Source: Lophius americanus
Taxonomy: Eukaryota > Chordata > Actinopteri > Lophiiformes > Lophiidae
Assembly: GCA_037951165.1 (NCBI GenBank)
Contig: JBBDHG010000015.1
Span: 5,630,001 to 5,694,000, forward strand
DNA: 64,000 nucleotides
Reading direction: 5' to 3'
A program made the position numbers and the translations under genes. Positions 13,114-25,670 of the stretch are shown piece by piece. The notes under the pieces are model-generated. The model was not told the DNA's origin. It worked only from the letters and a program-made list of their open reading frames with translations, and did not search any database. Numbering within the stretch: the first letter of the stretch is position 1; every line of letters begins with the position of its first letter.

Positions 13114-14246
13114 GTGAGTAACAGAAATGTATAAACGTTCCATTTCTTTCTCCAGCATACTGTTAACTCAGCGGGACCAGGAGGAGAGGGTTTGTTCGTA
13201 TCAGCTCTTTGTCTGTCACAGTCAAACATTCAGTGGAGAGTCCATCCTCCATTCAGGTTGAGACTGTCCCTGTTAAATCTGCAGTAAAGACTCGGAGGCT
13301 CGAACCAAAGACTTGCCGTAGGCTGTTTTAAAACAGCCAAAGCCAAAAGATGCTGCAAGATCATTAGTATCATTAGTATCATTAGTGGGAAGAAACAAAT
13401 GACAAATATTGCATAACGTTACTTGGGTATATTTTACTTTAGTTGAGGATTTATTTTTGAACACCTTTTTACTTTAACTTCCTACCTACGGTAAATTATT
13501 TTCCTTGTTTTTCCTTATTTTCCGGAAGGCTCAACAAAAACAGCAGAACAAAACAGAAACATAGAGCACTAGAAAAAACACCCAGAGACCTAAACCTCCG
13601 CCAAAGGCTAAAACTACCTCTGAACCTGCTTCTTCCTCTCTCATTCTCCTCTTGTGTTCAGCATGTTGCTGTATTCTCTGCTCCACACTCCTAGACTTTA
13701 ACGGGACAGTTTGTTTAAAGTGTATACGCCCAAGGTGCTGCAGATAGCTGAACACTTCTCCCCAGGGATGGGTTCAGTGCAGAAAACCAATTCTGTTATA
13801 TTTTACAACTTGCATGATTGTATGTGACAAATAAAAGCTTCTTCTTCTTCTTCAATGTCTGAGATTTATTCTTAAACAGACATTGTTGCATAAATTCCTG
13901 TTCCTATTTTGTATAAAACATTAAAGGAACCAGGCACAACAGTACCCTACGTTTAGGAAAGACTCATAGTTTTCAAAGACATGTAGATTTCTCCTCTCAT
14001 GTCTGAGTTATTGTCAGCCTCTTAATCTTTCAGCACCTCCAACAAACTCTAAGTACCTCTCAAGTACTCTGTAGCCGGTCGTCTCCTGCGGCTTTCACTT
14101 CATCGTCTCCGTTCAGCCCACTGAGCCCCAAAATCCGCCCGAAAGGGACATAAAAAGAAACAAAGGTATCAATAATGGACTGAGCCCCAAGCTTACCCTC
14201 GAAAGGAACATCAAAGTTTTAAGAAGACGGGCAACAATAGCTACAT
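13114..14246. other. Non-coding stretch, nothing recognised
   Basis: Short ATTAGTATC triplication near 13362-13386; otherwise no structure seen. Open frames lack splice context. Confidence 0.5.
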
Positions 14247-14591
14247 GTTGACGCTATGACTCCAAACAGCTTATCATTTTATTGCATTTTGTTTTAAATG
14301 CGGTGAAACACGTGAGCAAACTGTTATCACCTTTCTTTATGCAAAAACCTACATCTGGGTAAAATTTCATGCAAATCCGGCCTTTTACGGAATCTAGCTA
14401 ACAAACAAACAAACGCAGATGACTAGAAAACGCATTGCGACGTCCCTACTTCAAAAAACTTATTATTTCATTTTTAGTGCTATGAAACACGCAAAGTAAC
14501 CAAACTTTAATCACCTCTACGATGTGCCAAAACTTGCATCTCAGTAAATTTCATGCAAATCCGTCCTGTACTTTTATCCATAATCTTGCTC
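14247..14591. repeat. Two diverged direct copies, period about 189 bp
   Basis: The blocks starting near 14247 and 14436 share, in order, GACG..TAC/TGACTYCAAA, ATCATTTTATT-like sequence, GAAACACG, ATCACCT, and AAATTTCATGCAAATCCG followed by CTTTTA and TCTAGCTAAC or TCTTGCTCAC. This looks like a dispersed fish repeat duplicated in tandem long ago. Confidence 0.6.
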
Positions 14592-15306
14592 ACAGTGGAG
14601 TGGAAACTTAACTTCCTTGCCAGAGGTCAAAGTGTGTCAAAGTACAAAGAAGTAGGATTAAAGAAAAAAAAAAAAAACCTTGTAAAAAAACGATGGTACT
14701 ATTATAAAATTAAAGTATAAATGTAAAAAGTAATATTAAAAAAGTATTAAAAAAATGTATCAATAATTAAAAAAAAAAAAGTTCAACTTAATCTCGGTCT
14801 TCTTCCCTCGAAGGACAATGTTGACATAAAATTAGAGAATCATCCATGAAGAGTTATCGCGTTAACACATGACATATGGAGGAAGATTTTCTCTTATTAA
14901 TCTTCTAAACCTGGATAACTAGATTAAATATAAGCCAATGATGGACTATCATTAAAGACAATTAATAACAAACAGTCCAGGTCAAAGATACGCCGTTCTG
15001 TTCTGCCTCATCCGAAGAAGACGTAACACCATCAATGTTTTTTATTCACAAAACTGTAGGTCTACAACTTTTGACACTGTATTGCTTGGAATCCTGAACC
15101 TCATCGTTGTGCGTTCGCAGTTTTGTCTCTTTTTACAAGTGAAACGGCCCGTTTGTCTGATTTGTGATGAAAACAGACATTTCCTATTCTAAAGCGGAGG
15201 TCGACTTATCGGTTTTAACCTTAACCTTTGGGGGTTAAGGTTAAGGGGCAAAATAAGGAATGGTGATTTGAAACCATCTTCTTGGAGGTAGTGATCATGG
15301 CCGTTA

Positions 15307-15335
<29 letters not shown>
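15307..15335. repeat. (TAA)n microsatellite
   Basis: About nine TAA units in succession. Confidence 0.95.
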
Positions 15336-15336
<1 letters not shown>

Positions 15337-15337
<1 letters not shown>

Positions 15338-18300
15338 GATGAATGGGATCAAATTAAGAAAGTTTTTATTGCATTCCGGCAGACGGCAACATGTAAAGCG
15401 TAAAAGGCTAAGTAGTTTTAGAATTCTGAACAGTTCGATGTTACAATGTAAAAGCACCAGGACCAGATCATCCACCTCTGCTGCCAATCTTTGTTTATCC
15501 GTTTGCAGTGACAACAGCAGCTCCATTTGTTTTGGAAAACATTAGTCTTGACCCCGGCTACAGAATATGTGATGGGAGTTTGACGGCATCAACAACCAAT
15601 CAGTCGTACAAGAGGCTGCCACAAGTGCACCTGCCGCCATCCATTCTAGTGGCACTAGGTTAGAGTTCAAACACTGTTGGATTGTCACATTACACCACAA
15701 AGACCATAAACACGGTTGTTGCCTTTGAGGAGGTCCCTCCTCCCATTTCGTCTCTGTAAATAACTTGGTAGAGTCATCGATAACAGCTTGAGGTTTTATA
15801 CAAATTCAAATGCAATTTGTAAGAAGGAACGGCAACGTCTTTAATGTAGACGGAAAAGATTATGGAATTTTATTTATGCAATCTGTCCTCATTTCTTCCA
15901 TCATTCCTCGGTATTGCAACCTGATTATCAGGCATAATAACAAACTGCACCATATTCTGAAGGTGGCTGGATGTGTTAGGTGTCCCACAGACCCACCTTG
16001 ACAGTTATTTTTGACCTTTGCTTGTTTATTATATTCCTTGTGCATGGCTTGCTCAGGAAACGGATTGAATGTCATTGCTTCCTATTAGAGGTGGTGTTTT
16101 CTTTTCTGTGTTGTTGTTTTTATCTAATGATTCTGACTTGAAGAAAAGTTTCCCATCTGCGATATTACACACTGCTGAACACTGCTGTGTATTTGAGGCT
16201 CCTAGATCTCCACTCATTCATCCTGTATGATCCACCAGAACACTGTGGTGGTATCTGCAGAGACCTTCTGCCTCTATTTTGTTTAATTACCTCTGTTAAT
16301 GGGAGTTGATTAGTAAGTAAGACAATCTTTATTTATACAGCTCCTCTCAAAACCGAGGTCGCAGTGTGCTTTATATGGTGTCAAAAGTGCTTTTTGAAAA
16401 CATAAAGAAGGAACAAGACAAGAAAAAAAGAAAATCGTGAAACAAGACTCCTCAACCATACTTTGCCATAACTTTAAACATTTTAGATAGATTTAAATAA
16501 AGTTCTGTGAAAGGTTAAGCCCTGGGCCACAGAAACAGATTATTAGATTTGAAGCTTATCTGGCATTGTATGGCAGCTGAATGACAAATTTAAATGTTTT
16601 GTCATGACGCAGGAAGTTTTTATAACGTCATTATCCATAGTCCAATCTGTGTCTCTCTGATCTTCTGAAGAGATTCACTTATCAAATTCGGCTTTAGTCA
16701 TAACTTCTTCTGCTGATTTTTTAAATTTGATTATGAACCCTTTTTGATTTACATACCCAGAATATACTTACAATAGCTGTACATCTATTGGATGGATTTG
16801 CATAACATTTGTGTCTACGGACAAGAAAGACCAAAAATCATTGTTTTCAGTGTCCGTAACATTCGTACCTGTAACGGTATGTGCTTAATCTGTGACTAAA
16901 ATCTGTGACTGTGATCTGTGACTAAAAGGAAAAAAATACCAATATTTCTATTCTAGGCTGTGTATTTTATTGTTTTAGAAAAAACAATATATTGCAATAG
17001 CACCATGAATCAAAACAATCATTAAATTCGCTCAAAGTCTTTGATAACTACTGCATTGAATTTGATATAAATACCAGAAAGTACATGTTATTCTGCATAG
17101 TTTTTGTGTGATGGGACCAGGAGGACTCTCCAACTGGCGGAGTTAGCTAGCTAATGGACCCAAAATGGACAAAAAATTATCCCTTACATCAATTTGTTTC
17201 TTCTACGGGGAGCTTGGTGCACACAACAACCTTTGGCTATTATATAAAAAAATGTTTTTATTAAAATCCAACATTGTGTACAGTAAACATTTTAATCAAA
17301 AAAAAGAAGCAAAAACTTGGTAAGTGCCTGATTGTTGGCCAGTCGAGAAGAACAGGTTTTAAGCCACCTAGTCCTAGTGGCAATGTGATGTTATATTTTC
17401 TTTGTTTGAATATTGTAATTCTTCCCTCCAGTAGTCCGGAGAATGTTGGATGCATCACCGGGAGAAAAGGAAACTGTAATAACTCCAGTGTCCATTCTGT
17501 CCCAAATTGTATGTTTGATCAGAGAGAGTAAGACATTCATACTGATTAATTTAGATTCAGTGCCACGTAGTTTCATCTCCATTGCACAAAAACCTCAGAC
17601 TCAACATTTTTGCTGCTGGGGGTGGAATTAGCAAATGTGCAGCAACCCCCTCCTCTTTGTCCGGATTATGAACCGTTTCTATAGAGTCCTTCGTTTAAAA
17701 AAGTTTATAAACAGTTAAAGTGGTTCAACAATGAGGACCCTTCTCTGGGACTGAACAAGATTTTGCAATGCAAATTTAAGCCAGAGTCCCACAAGCAAAA
17801 GAGTTGTAACCTGATGCAGAGCGAATCCAACATTTGGTGTGATGACTTACATATGCGTCAAGCAGCGGTTTATAAGCAATGGATTGCTCCAGTTCTGATA
17901 CTGATGTGTCCATTGTAAGAACTTTCAGCAGTGGACCGCTCGGCATGGGGACTCTAAATTCTCTGTGGCTATGCAATGAGCCCTGGGCATTCATGACCAG
18001 GTCTGTGGTTCTCCACATGTCCATCCATAGACCACTTTGGTAGGTACTAACCACCCATCAAAGACTTGCAGTTCTGGAGCTACAATGACTCAGTCCTTTA
18101 GACATCACAATCTGGTCCTGGACCAAGTCATTTTCCAATATTCCTGCTACCAAAATCAACTTTAGGACAAAGTGTTCACTTGCTGCCCTTTATGTCCCAT
18201 CCACAGAAAGGTGACCATGGTAACCAGATCCTCAGTGACACAGTGTGACCTAGACGTGCTGCTTATGTTTCAGGCTTGTTTTAAAGACTGATTGTATCAA

Positions 18301-21125
18301 ATCTTCCATAGTTGGCTTTGTAAACCTTAAAAAATAAAATCCAAATGTCTCAGCATGAGCTACTACAGGCCTCAAATTCTTATTTTCCCCCCTTCCACAT
18401 GCATATGACTGTGTGCTGAGTAAGAACCTCATTTTTGAAAGTGATTGTTCCCAGGGTCTCCACCTTGTCTGATTCAGAGAGTGAAACTGCCAGCGGAGTT
18501 AAGTTACATAAGCCTGTTGGGTGTTACCTCATTGTTTTTGGGGCCCGGTCCAGAAAGCTGGGACTTCAGATGGGTCAGATGAGTCTGCTGCTTCCCTAAG
18601 ACCCCCTCTGAGGAGGAGAAGGAGGTAGAGGGTGGGAGCTATTGGAAGCAGATGTTGATGAGAAAAATGAATCTTTCCAAATGTGTGACATGACTCAGTT
18701 CTGGTGATCAAGCACGTTTCCACCTGTAATGTAGTTTCTGCAGGCTTTGGGTTTTGTCTTTGTTTGATAATTAGCTGACAAATGTTGGAAGTATGGAGGG
18801 GTGGGCTCCATTGCCATGACAACAAATAGAAAACATGGATGATTTATAGGTCTGTAAGTCTTAAAACAACCCACCTCTTATATTCGCCGCCAGTAAATCA
18901 ATCTTAACAAAAACTCATAAATTGCTCTCTTTAAAACTTAGAATGTAGGAAACACAGAATTGTTTGTAAAAAAGAAAAAGTTATGATCCAGATAATTGTG
19001 AAAAACATAGTATTTATTGGATGGATTTTCTTTGATGTGGAGCCAAAGACATAAAGCCCATTCACCTTGAACAGCATGATTATACAGGCTGTAGGTTCCT
19101 CCTATCGTTCCAGATCACTTGTTTGAGGGTTTGCAGTACGATTGAAGTTCCCTCTATACACATAAAACCTGCCAAATTGCTTTTTTAAGAGCATTTATGA
19201 GGTTCAGTGATCTAAAGGTGTCTTGGCTGAATGTGATCCTGGATCTTTGTCATGGTGCTTCTCCTGTCTTGTCAAATTTAAAGAGCTTCAATATCCTCTA
19301 TTGACTGTGACATAATAGTTCAGTCAATTTCAGATCTAGCTATTAAGTTTGCATAAGTGCAAATATTCTTGTATTTTTCAGAACGCAGGAGGAAAGGTGC
19401 TAATTTAGCTTCTGCTACCACTCTGGGGTCTCATTCAGAATTCTCTATGTAATTGGTCACATCATGTAAACAATCAGATGGAGCTGTCGGCATTCCTGGT
19501 TTCTTCAATTTTTTTGTTTGTCGTACTAAACTGTGTCTTCTCTTCAGCAAAATTTAGCACAAGACAACCTAATTAACAATGAAATACATTTTTGGATGAT
19601 ACATTTATTTATTGAACAAAAAAGGTTTCTAACACTAGCTGGGTCCGTGTGACAAAGGATAAAACTAAACTAGAAACTAAGACCCAAAAAAAGAACCCCA
19701 ACAATTACTAAATGGCATTAATAAGTGGTTCCAGTTGGACCTGGACTAGACTGACCGTGATCTGATCACTACCAGTTCGATTCATTCCATTGTCTGTTCG
19801 AAGTGGACCACTTCTGTGAAGGTCCACTTCAAAAATTGAGAGCATAGTGAAGGTTTATTCAGGAAGTCACAGAAGATCCAAATAAAACATCCAGGGAACT
19901 GCAGGCCTCTCCACTATTCCAAAGACACTGGGAAACTATGACATAATTGGAGAGTGGCAAGGAGAAAAACTGTTGAGCTGTGTGAACACATTGGTCCCAT
20001 TCCATCTGGTGTTAATCAGACATAGCATTCCGTTAAAGAACATTAGACCTGGTCAACATGGAGGCTGCATTGGAATCTTGTGGGGACTCTTTGCTGGTTC
20101 ATGACCAGGAAGACATTCCATCATTGAGGGAAAGATGAATTATTCTGAAGGAGAATGTCAGATCAACAGTCTGGTGCAAAGCAATAATCCCATACAAAAA
20201 ATCAATTCTGGACCTGGACGCTATTATTATGCTGTAGTGGGACATAAAATGATCATTTGAAGTTCCTGAACCATCCATTGTGGCTGCACTAATGCAGTTC
20301 TCCAAACAGGAGTGGGCCAAAATTCACCCACAGTGATGTCAGAGACTGATCTCCAGTTATCAAGAGGGTTTGTTTGCAGCTGAAGGTGAAACAACTGGAC
20401 GTTACTGGGGTAATGGTACAATGGGGTAACTAAGTTCATTTCTTTTCAGGAGCAGGTGGTGTTCGGGGTTGTCGAATCCAAAGGAAGACTGCCGAGTCCT
20501 GCTCTCCCAGTGGTCATCTTGTAAGTACATGACTTCATTTGTTCTTCTCTCAGCTATTCTGGATGTGTCATGGGACAGACAGACACATTATCAGAGATCA
20601 TGTCACTGAGCCTTGTGGATTGTTGACCTTAGCAGGATGGAAGAATATTCAAGTTTTTATTTCTTTGGCTTAGCCTGACATGAGCTGACCTCTGTTAGTC
20701 TGTTGACACCATTTGTCATGACATCATGCGTAGCTATTATGCGGTGAATCAACAACATACGAGACCTAACATCGCTCACGCTCCAAGGTAACTGCTTCAT
20801 GATTTGTTTGTGACTCTATAGTAATAATAATAATACATATAGTAGTTTAAGTGGTTTCAATCACTATTCTTGTTGTAATTTTACTGCCAGCTTTAGTATT
20901 CTTTTGGCTCTCACATATTTTTTTTAAAGTGATGGTTCCCCTCTAGTTTTATTATTTTTTCTCAGATGAAATTGTATTTGTTTTATGAGACAATAAAGTA
21001 GATTATAAAATGTTTTTATAATAGCCTTATGCACACAGGTTCCTTTTCTTCCTTACTGAGGCGTAGTGCTTGCAGCAGCAAGATAATTAACAAACCTTTT
21101 TGTTTTAGCCTGGTTAGTGTAATTC
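15337..21125. other. Long non-coding stretch
   Basis: No gene supported over 5.8 kb. Bases 16318-16420 (TTTATTTATACAGCTCCTCT onward) resemble a 3' tail common to dispersed fish retroelements. A 10-bp perfect hairpin lies at 19800-19830 (GAAGTGGACC / GGTCCACTTC). Scattered poly-A runs occur. Short open frames only. Confidence 0.5.
19800..19830. repeat. Perfect 10-bp inverted repeat
   Basis: GAAGTGGACC and GGTCCACTTC around an 11-base loop. Confidence 0.85.
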
Positions 21126-21205
21126 ACTGATTAGCCATAACATTATAACCGTTGACACATGACGTGAATAACACCTCCATAACAACACCTCATCTAAAAA
21201 CCCAC
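21126..21205 (+). mobile_element. Tc1-like transposon terminal fragment (family B)
   Basis: TGATTAGCCATAACATTATAA then CC, GTTGACACATGACGTGAATAAC and AC match the terminal region of a widespread fish/amphibian Tc1 family as I remember it (ATTAGCCACAACATTATGACC...GACAGGTGAAGTGAATAACA). Only the end survives here. Internal parts of the same family occur at 39645, 40349 and 55000. Confidence 0.6.
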
Positions 21206-22515
21206 TGTAGTCCGTGCCGCTATTATACAGTAGAAATGAAGCCTTAATTGGACCACTCTGTTGTCTTACTTAAAAAAAAAAAAAATGTCCAGCATTTATT
21301 CCTAACATTTCCAATATAGCAGGGTATTAACTAAAATAGGCTTATAACTCTAAACAGTTAATGAGTTGGCCAGAAAAAAGATTATACAAAAGCTTAACAT
21401 CTCAGTGGCCAACAGATATTCTTACTTTCAGTAAAACCATATCGCTATGAACCAAGGCAGCTCGTTGTTCGTGCTAATATTGGCTAATTGACATTCAACT
21501 TTAGTTCCTCTGTCTCTGTGTTCTGGTAGGAAGGGTCTTAAGTGATAATATCAATATGATTTAAGCAAGTAGGTCCTTCTGTAACTTCTTAACTCTGTCT
21601 TTAAAGATGAGGTGGCATCTCAGCTTCAACACTTCCTCTTCCTGGTTCAATGCCTGAGGACGTTCACAGCAGAGAGGAATCTCTTGTCAGATAACCTGAG
21701 TGTTTTTTCCTGAAGGGCTCCATATTTCTCATGGTGTTTGCCAAAGGCCTGGTAGTATTTAATGAACTGCAGGAACGTAACCCTCTAGCCAGTCTTTTAT
21801 GGTTGGTCTGTCGGTTTGTTATGTGGAGAGTTTGGCACACAAGGGAATCCCTCCTACCTCAGAATTGTCATTCTTTCTGGTCTACATTTGAACCTGGCTC
21901 ATGTTAAGCAAGTAAGCCATTTAAGATTATTGTGTGTTGTGAAATCCTGTAGAAAGTATTGTGGGTGGGGTCCTTTCAGGTTTGTTGTGGGTGTATCGGG
22001 TAAATATATATATTTATGTGTGCATCTGTAGTGAAACGGGCTGAACCGACACCCTCTCTGGCTCTGATGGACAAGCTTTCCGCTGTTTTTGAATGCTTGA
22101 AAGTTTAGACCTCAGCAACTGTTGTGTTGACACAATGGGTAGTGTGTTACCAAGTGCACTCGCGCACACACACAGAGGTCTGAGTGGCCTGAATATGGGG
22201 TTGAGTGTTAGAGACCTCTGAGTGCTTCAGCACAGACCCGGATGGACTTTGATCGACTCACCAACATGTTTATTTCCACTTCACCAACTCTGATTTACAC
22301 ACACACACACACCAGGAATGTATAAAGGATTCTTAATCATTGCTTTTCATAGAGAGCAACACACACCGTTTTCAAATAGACTCTGACTCATGTCACAAAG
22401 ACACCGAAGGCGTCGCGGCTCTTGTCACAAAGACGCAAAGTTACGTTCTACATAGAAAGCGTCCAGGTACTGCTACATTTGAGATTCACACAGAAAAATA
22501 ATCCAATCCTGGCTC
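21206..22515. other. Non-coding stretch, nothing recognised
   Basis: A poly-A run near 21270 and short CA runs near 22160 and 22300; no gene signals. Confidence 0.55.
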
Positions 22516-22519
22516 AGCG

Positions 22520-22604
22520 ACTCAGTCCAAGTTCATACAGCAACATAGTCCAAGTTCATACAGCAACATAGTACAGTACAGGTTCATCCAGTGAAACCAT
22601 GTTC
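22520..22604. repeat. 24-bp minisatellite, second locus
   Basis: Three to four units of the type AGTCCAAGTTCATACAGCAA plus CAT, the same family as the 12.5-kb array. Confidence 0.8.
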
Positions 22605-25435
22605 GTACTTTGAAGAGATCCAGGTTTCTAGTGTAGGGATGTTGTTGTGGTTTACAGTGTTAAAATGTTTTAAAACTGTAAACCAACCGAATTATGGTTC
22701 AGTTTTATCCAGATGAAGACCACCTCTTTGACTACAATCCAACTCTTTTATCCCAACCTCAGTCTGGGGGAGGTTTCCCACCTGCCATGTTCATCCAGAT
22801 CAAAATGAAAAGCCAACCGAAGTGGAGGTGATGGTGAAGGCTCCCTATTATAAATATGCCAGTTTTCTTCGATGTCATTTTGTTTTAAACGTCCAGAAGC
22901 AGTGGGAATCAGGGAGTTTGTGTTTTTCTATGCATCCAGCTATGGTCCTGAAGAACAGATGAGTCTCATGCTCTGGCAGGATCATCCCGATACTAAGTCA
23001 AATAGACATTGCAAGTTAGATGTTGAAGTTGTGTGAGTCAAAATATCTAGATTTATTTAGTCTCATCTGATAGACATACTGCTGCGTGTGCCTGTAGGGG
23101 AAAGCCCCGCCCCTCTGATAGACCATTGTCTAAAGCCAATAAGAGACCCTGATACGGAGTGAGTTGGGGGCTATCGGGTGCCTTCATGCCGAGCCTTTGA
23201 GTGCTGAACCGAGGTGGGTGATGAGCTAAAGAGGAGTCCTCATGAGGCCTGACTGACTTGTGTTGATGGACGGGCATGGACACACACACACACCTACACC
23301 TGGTCCTGCTTATCATTGCCTCTGGTTCAATGCCATGTACCAGCTAAGAGCCTTTTATAGGAAAGCATTTGTGCCGAATGCTAGGGATGGTAGGCTTGCA
23401 CGGCTTTGCACACAGCCACCCACGCACTCTTGTATTGCGGGAAACACAGTCACAAAACTAACTGGAGTCTTCTTACTGCATCACCTATTCTATTTTATCT
23501 AAAATAAATGTGACCTGCGTCCAGAAATGCTGCTCCAATAACTTGTGCTTCATGAGGCTACATTATCAAAGCTCTGTAAACATCATGATATATTTTTTAT
23601 GCGTACAGTTAATAATGTAGTTTAGCCACTGATGAACAAGTGTCTCTTTACATAAAAAAACAAAACAACCTTAACTTCACAAAAAATCTTACCTGAATGC
23701 TGAAAACATTGATAAGAGGTCTTGTGGCCGAAACGATGTCCACATATTGTCAGACTTTAACCAGGTAAGATGCCCGGCTCGCTGCCTTGGAGCCACTTCA
23801 ATAGTTTCAGTCCATCAATCTGCTGGAAACCTTTCACAAATTCACGTATAGTCTCAGTAGATAGCTCAAGTGCTGCATTATAAAATTCTTGCAGTATCAC
23901 TTTTAATGACAGAAATTTATATTAATACTTTAATAGAAAATGGATATATAGCTTGCAGATATTTTTATGTATTCCTCAATTGCCTTAAGCACTCAACGTT
24001 TTCAGAGTAGTTGACGTCTGACCTGCATGAAATCAAGTCTTCAAAGGGAAATGGAGGGATACAACCCTTATCTCCTGCATGGACTGGAATCATGTTTTCT
24101 CTTTACGTCCGTTATGACGGTTGCTCTTCAGCCACGTGGAAAGTGGTTCCAACTGCCTATGAGCCATTGCCTCTCTAGTTTATCCCTCTGTTTGACCCAT
24201 ATGGGTTTCCTATCTCTGCTGGGTGACCCCCCCCCCCCAACAACAGGCCAACGCTCGTGTCATCTCCTAACTCACACTGTAGTTTTGTGGACTGTGGTTG
24301 TTTTTCGCCGAGACTTGCTTCTGACTGGTCGTCCAGCGACGAGTACTTCCAGTCCTGCATTCTGGAGTCTCACACATTCTCTGTCCTCTTCCTCTCTGTT
24401 ATCTTTTCCTTCCTTCTGATTCTGAAGTGCTCCAGTTGTGGAGACTGGCTTTTATTGGGAATACAACTAACGATCAGAAGAAGAGGAGCGATGAAAGTTA
24501 CGGTCTGCTGCCAATTGATCGAATCTCTCAACATAAACCTCCCGTTTTACCTGTCTATCTCTTTTGGATGTATGAGTGCTCCTCAGTGGTTGTATCTGCT
24601 CATTAATGAGCCCTGAAAGTCTATTCATATGCCGTCTGGCTGGGGGACAGGCTCTGGTTTGTTTAACGGCAATTATGCTCCCATTAAGTTGACATGTGGT
24701 TCACAGCAGAAGGGATGATAGAAGGAATGACTGATAGTTGCAGCTATGTTTTTAATTTAGTTTTTGTCAAATGTCTTTTTTAATTTCATTATTTATTTGA
24801 CTAAAGATCTGGACAGCTTTGTTTTATTTAGTCAAAGAAAAGTCTAATTTAGTTTTGCGTTATTATTTTATTCCTTTCTAAAATAAATCGGTCAGTATTG
24901 TAGAGACCAAACCATTATTTTGCTAATTTTCCTCTTATTTGAAGATTATCTGATAACAGGTCGAATCATTCAGGCCACGTTTACAAGATAAAGTTTTGGC
25001 TAAATATTGCATTTTATTAAATGACAACGTTGTGAAAACAATCCTCAAACGCATGGATCTGTAAAAACCAGGCCTGTATTGATGGCGTAAGTTTTGAAAT
25101 GAGCACCATAGAAGATGATCTTTGCTAATTACTGAAGCGGTCAGGCAACTCTACAGTTTGCTGGAGAAGGATTTCAAAACTTTGACAATCTGAAGCACAA
25201 ACAAAACCAGATGGTCAGACATTGGTCTTTTTTTAAATATGTGTGGGTGTGGCTAAAACTGAAACGGCAACAGCCACATGCAAAGTTTGGCTGTGACATC
25301 ACAGTTTTTCGTACAAAGCATAAGAGACTAGAAACTTACTAAAGAGGCCAGAAACAAGTTAAAGACACTAGACACAAGTTAAGGAGGCTTGAAATAAGTT
25401 TTCTGCTGTTCCCGGTGAGGATTGGGACGTTTTGC
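22605..25435. other. Non-coding stretch with one dispersed repeat
   Basis: No gene supported. Bases 23712-23780 (TCTTGTGGCCGAAACGATGT onward) share about three quarters of their bases with 40968-41040. A poly-C run lies at 24229-24238. Overlapping open frames of 119-130 codons at 24027-24616 are unsupported. Confidence 0.5.
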
Positions 25436-25670
25436 CCTGGATCCCTTGCCCGATGCTAGCCGACCTTCACTCCCTTCACTGGCTCCCCGTCTCCTCCAGG
25501 ATCCACTACAAAATCGCTCACCTCACCCACCAGTGCAGCCATTGAAATGCTCCACTCTACCTAAAGGAACTCCTCACCCAGCAAACATCAAGCCGAATCC
25601 TCCACTCACAAAATGGCAACCTCCTCCACCCCACCAGAACAAGTTTAGAGAGACTGGAAACCTACGAGAC
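25436..25670 (+). mobile_element. LINE reverse-transcriptase C-terminal fragment
   Basis: Translating across one or two frameshifts gives LHSLHWLPVSSRIHYKIAHL followed by APLYLKELLT and SSRILHS, the typical C-terminal tail of an L2/CR1-type LINE ORF2 (LHWLPV, APPYLKELL, LRSS). Truncated at both ends and not intact. Confidence 0.75.

Noticed and set aside
24027..24616. Overlapping 130- and 119-codon + strand frames
   Set aside because: Leucine/serine-rich translation of pyrimidine-rich DNA, no conserved motif or splice sites.
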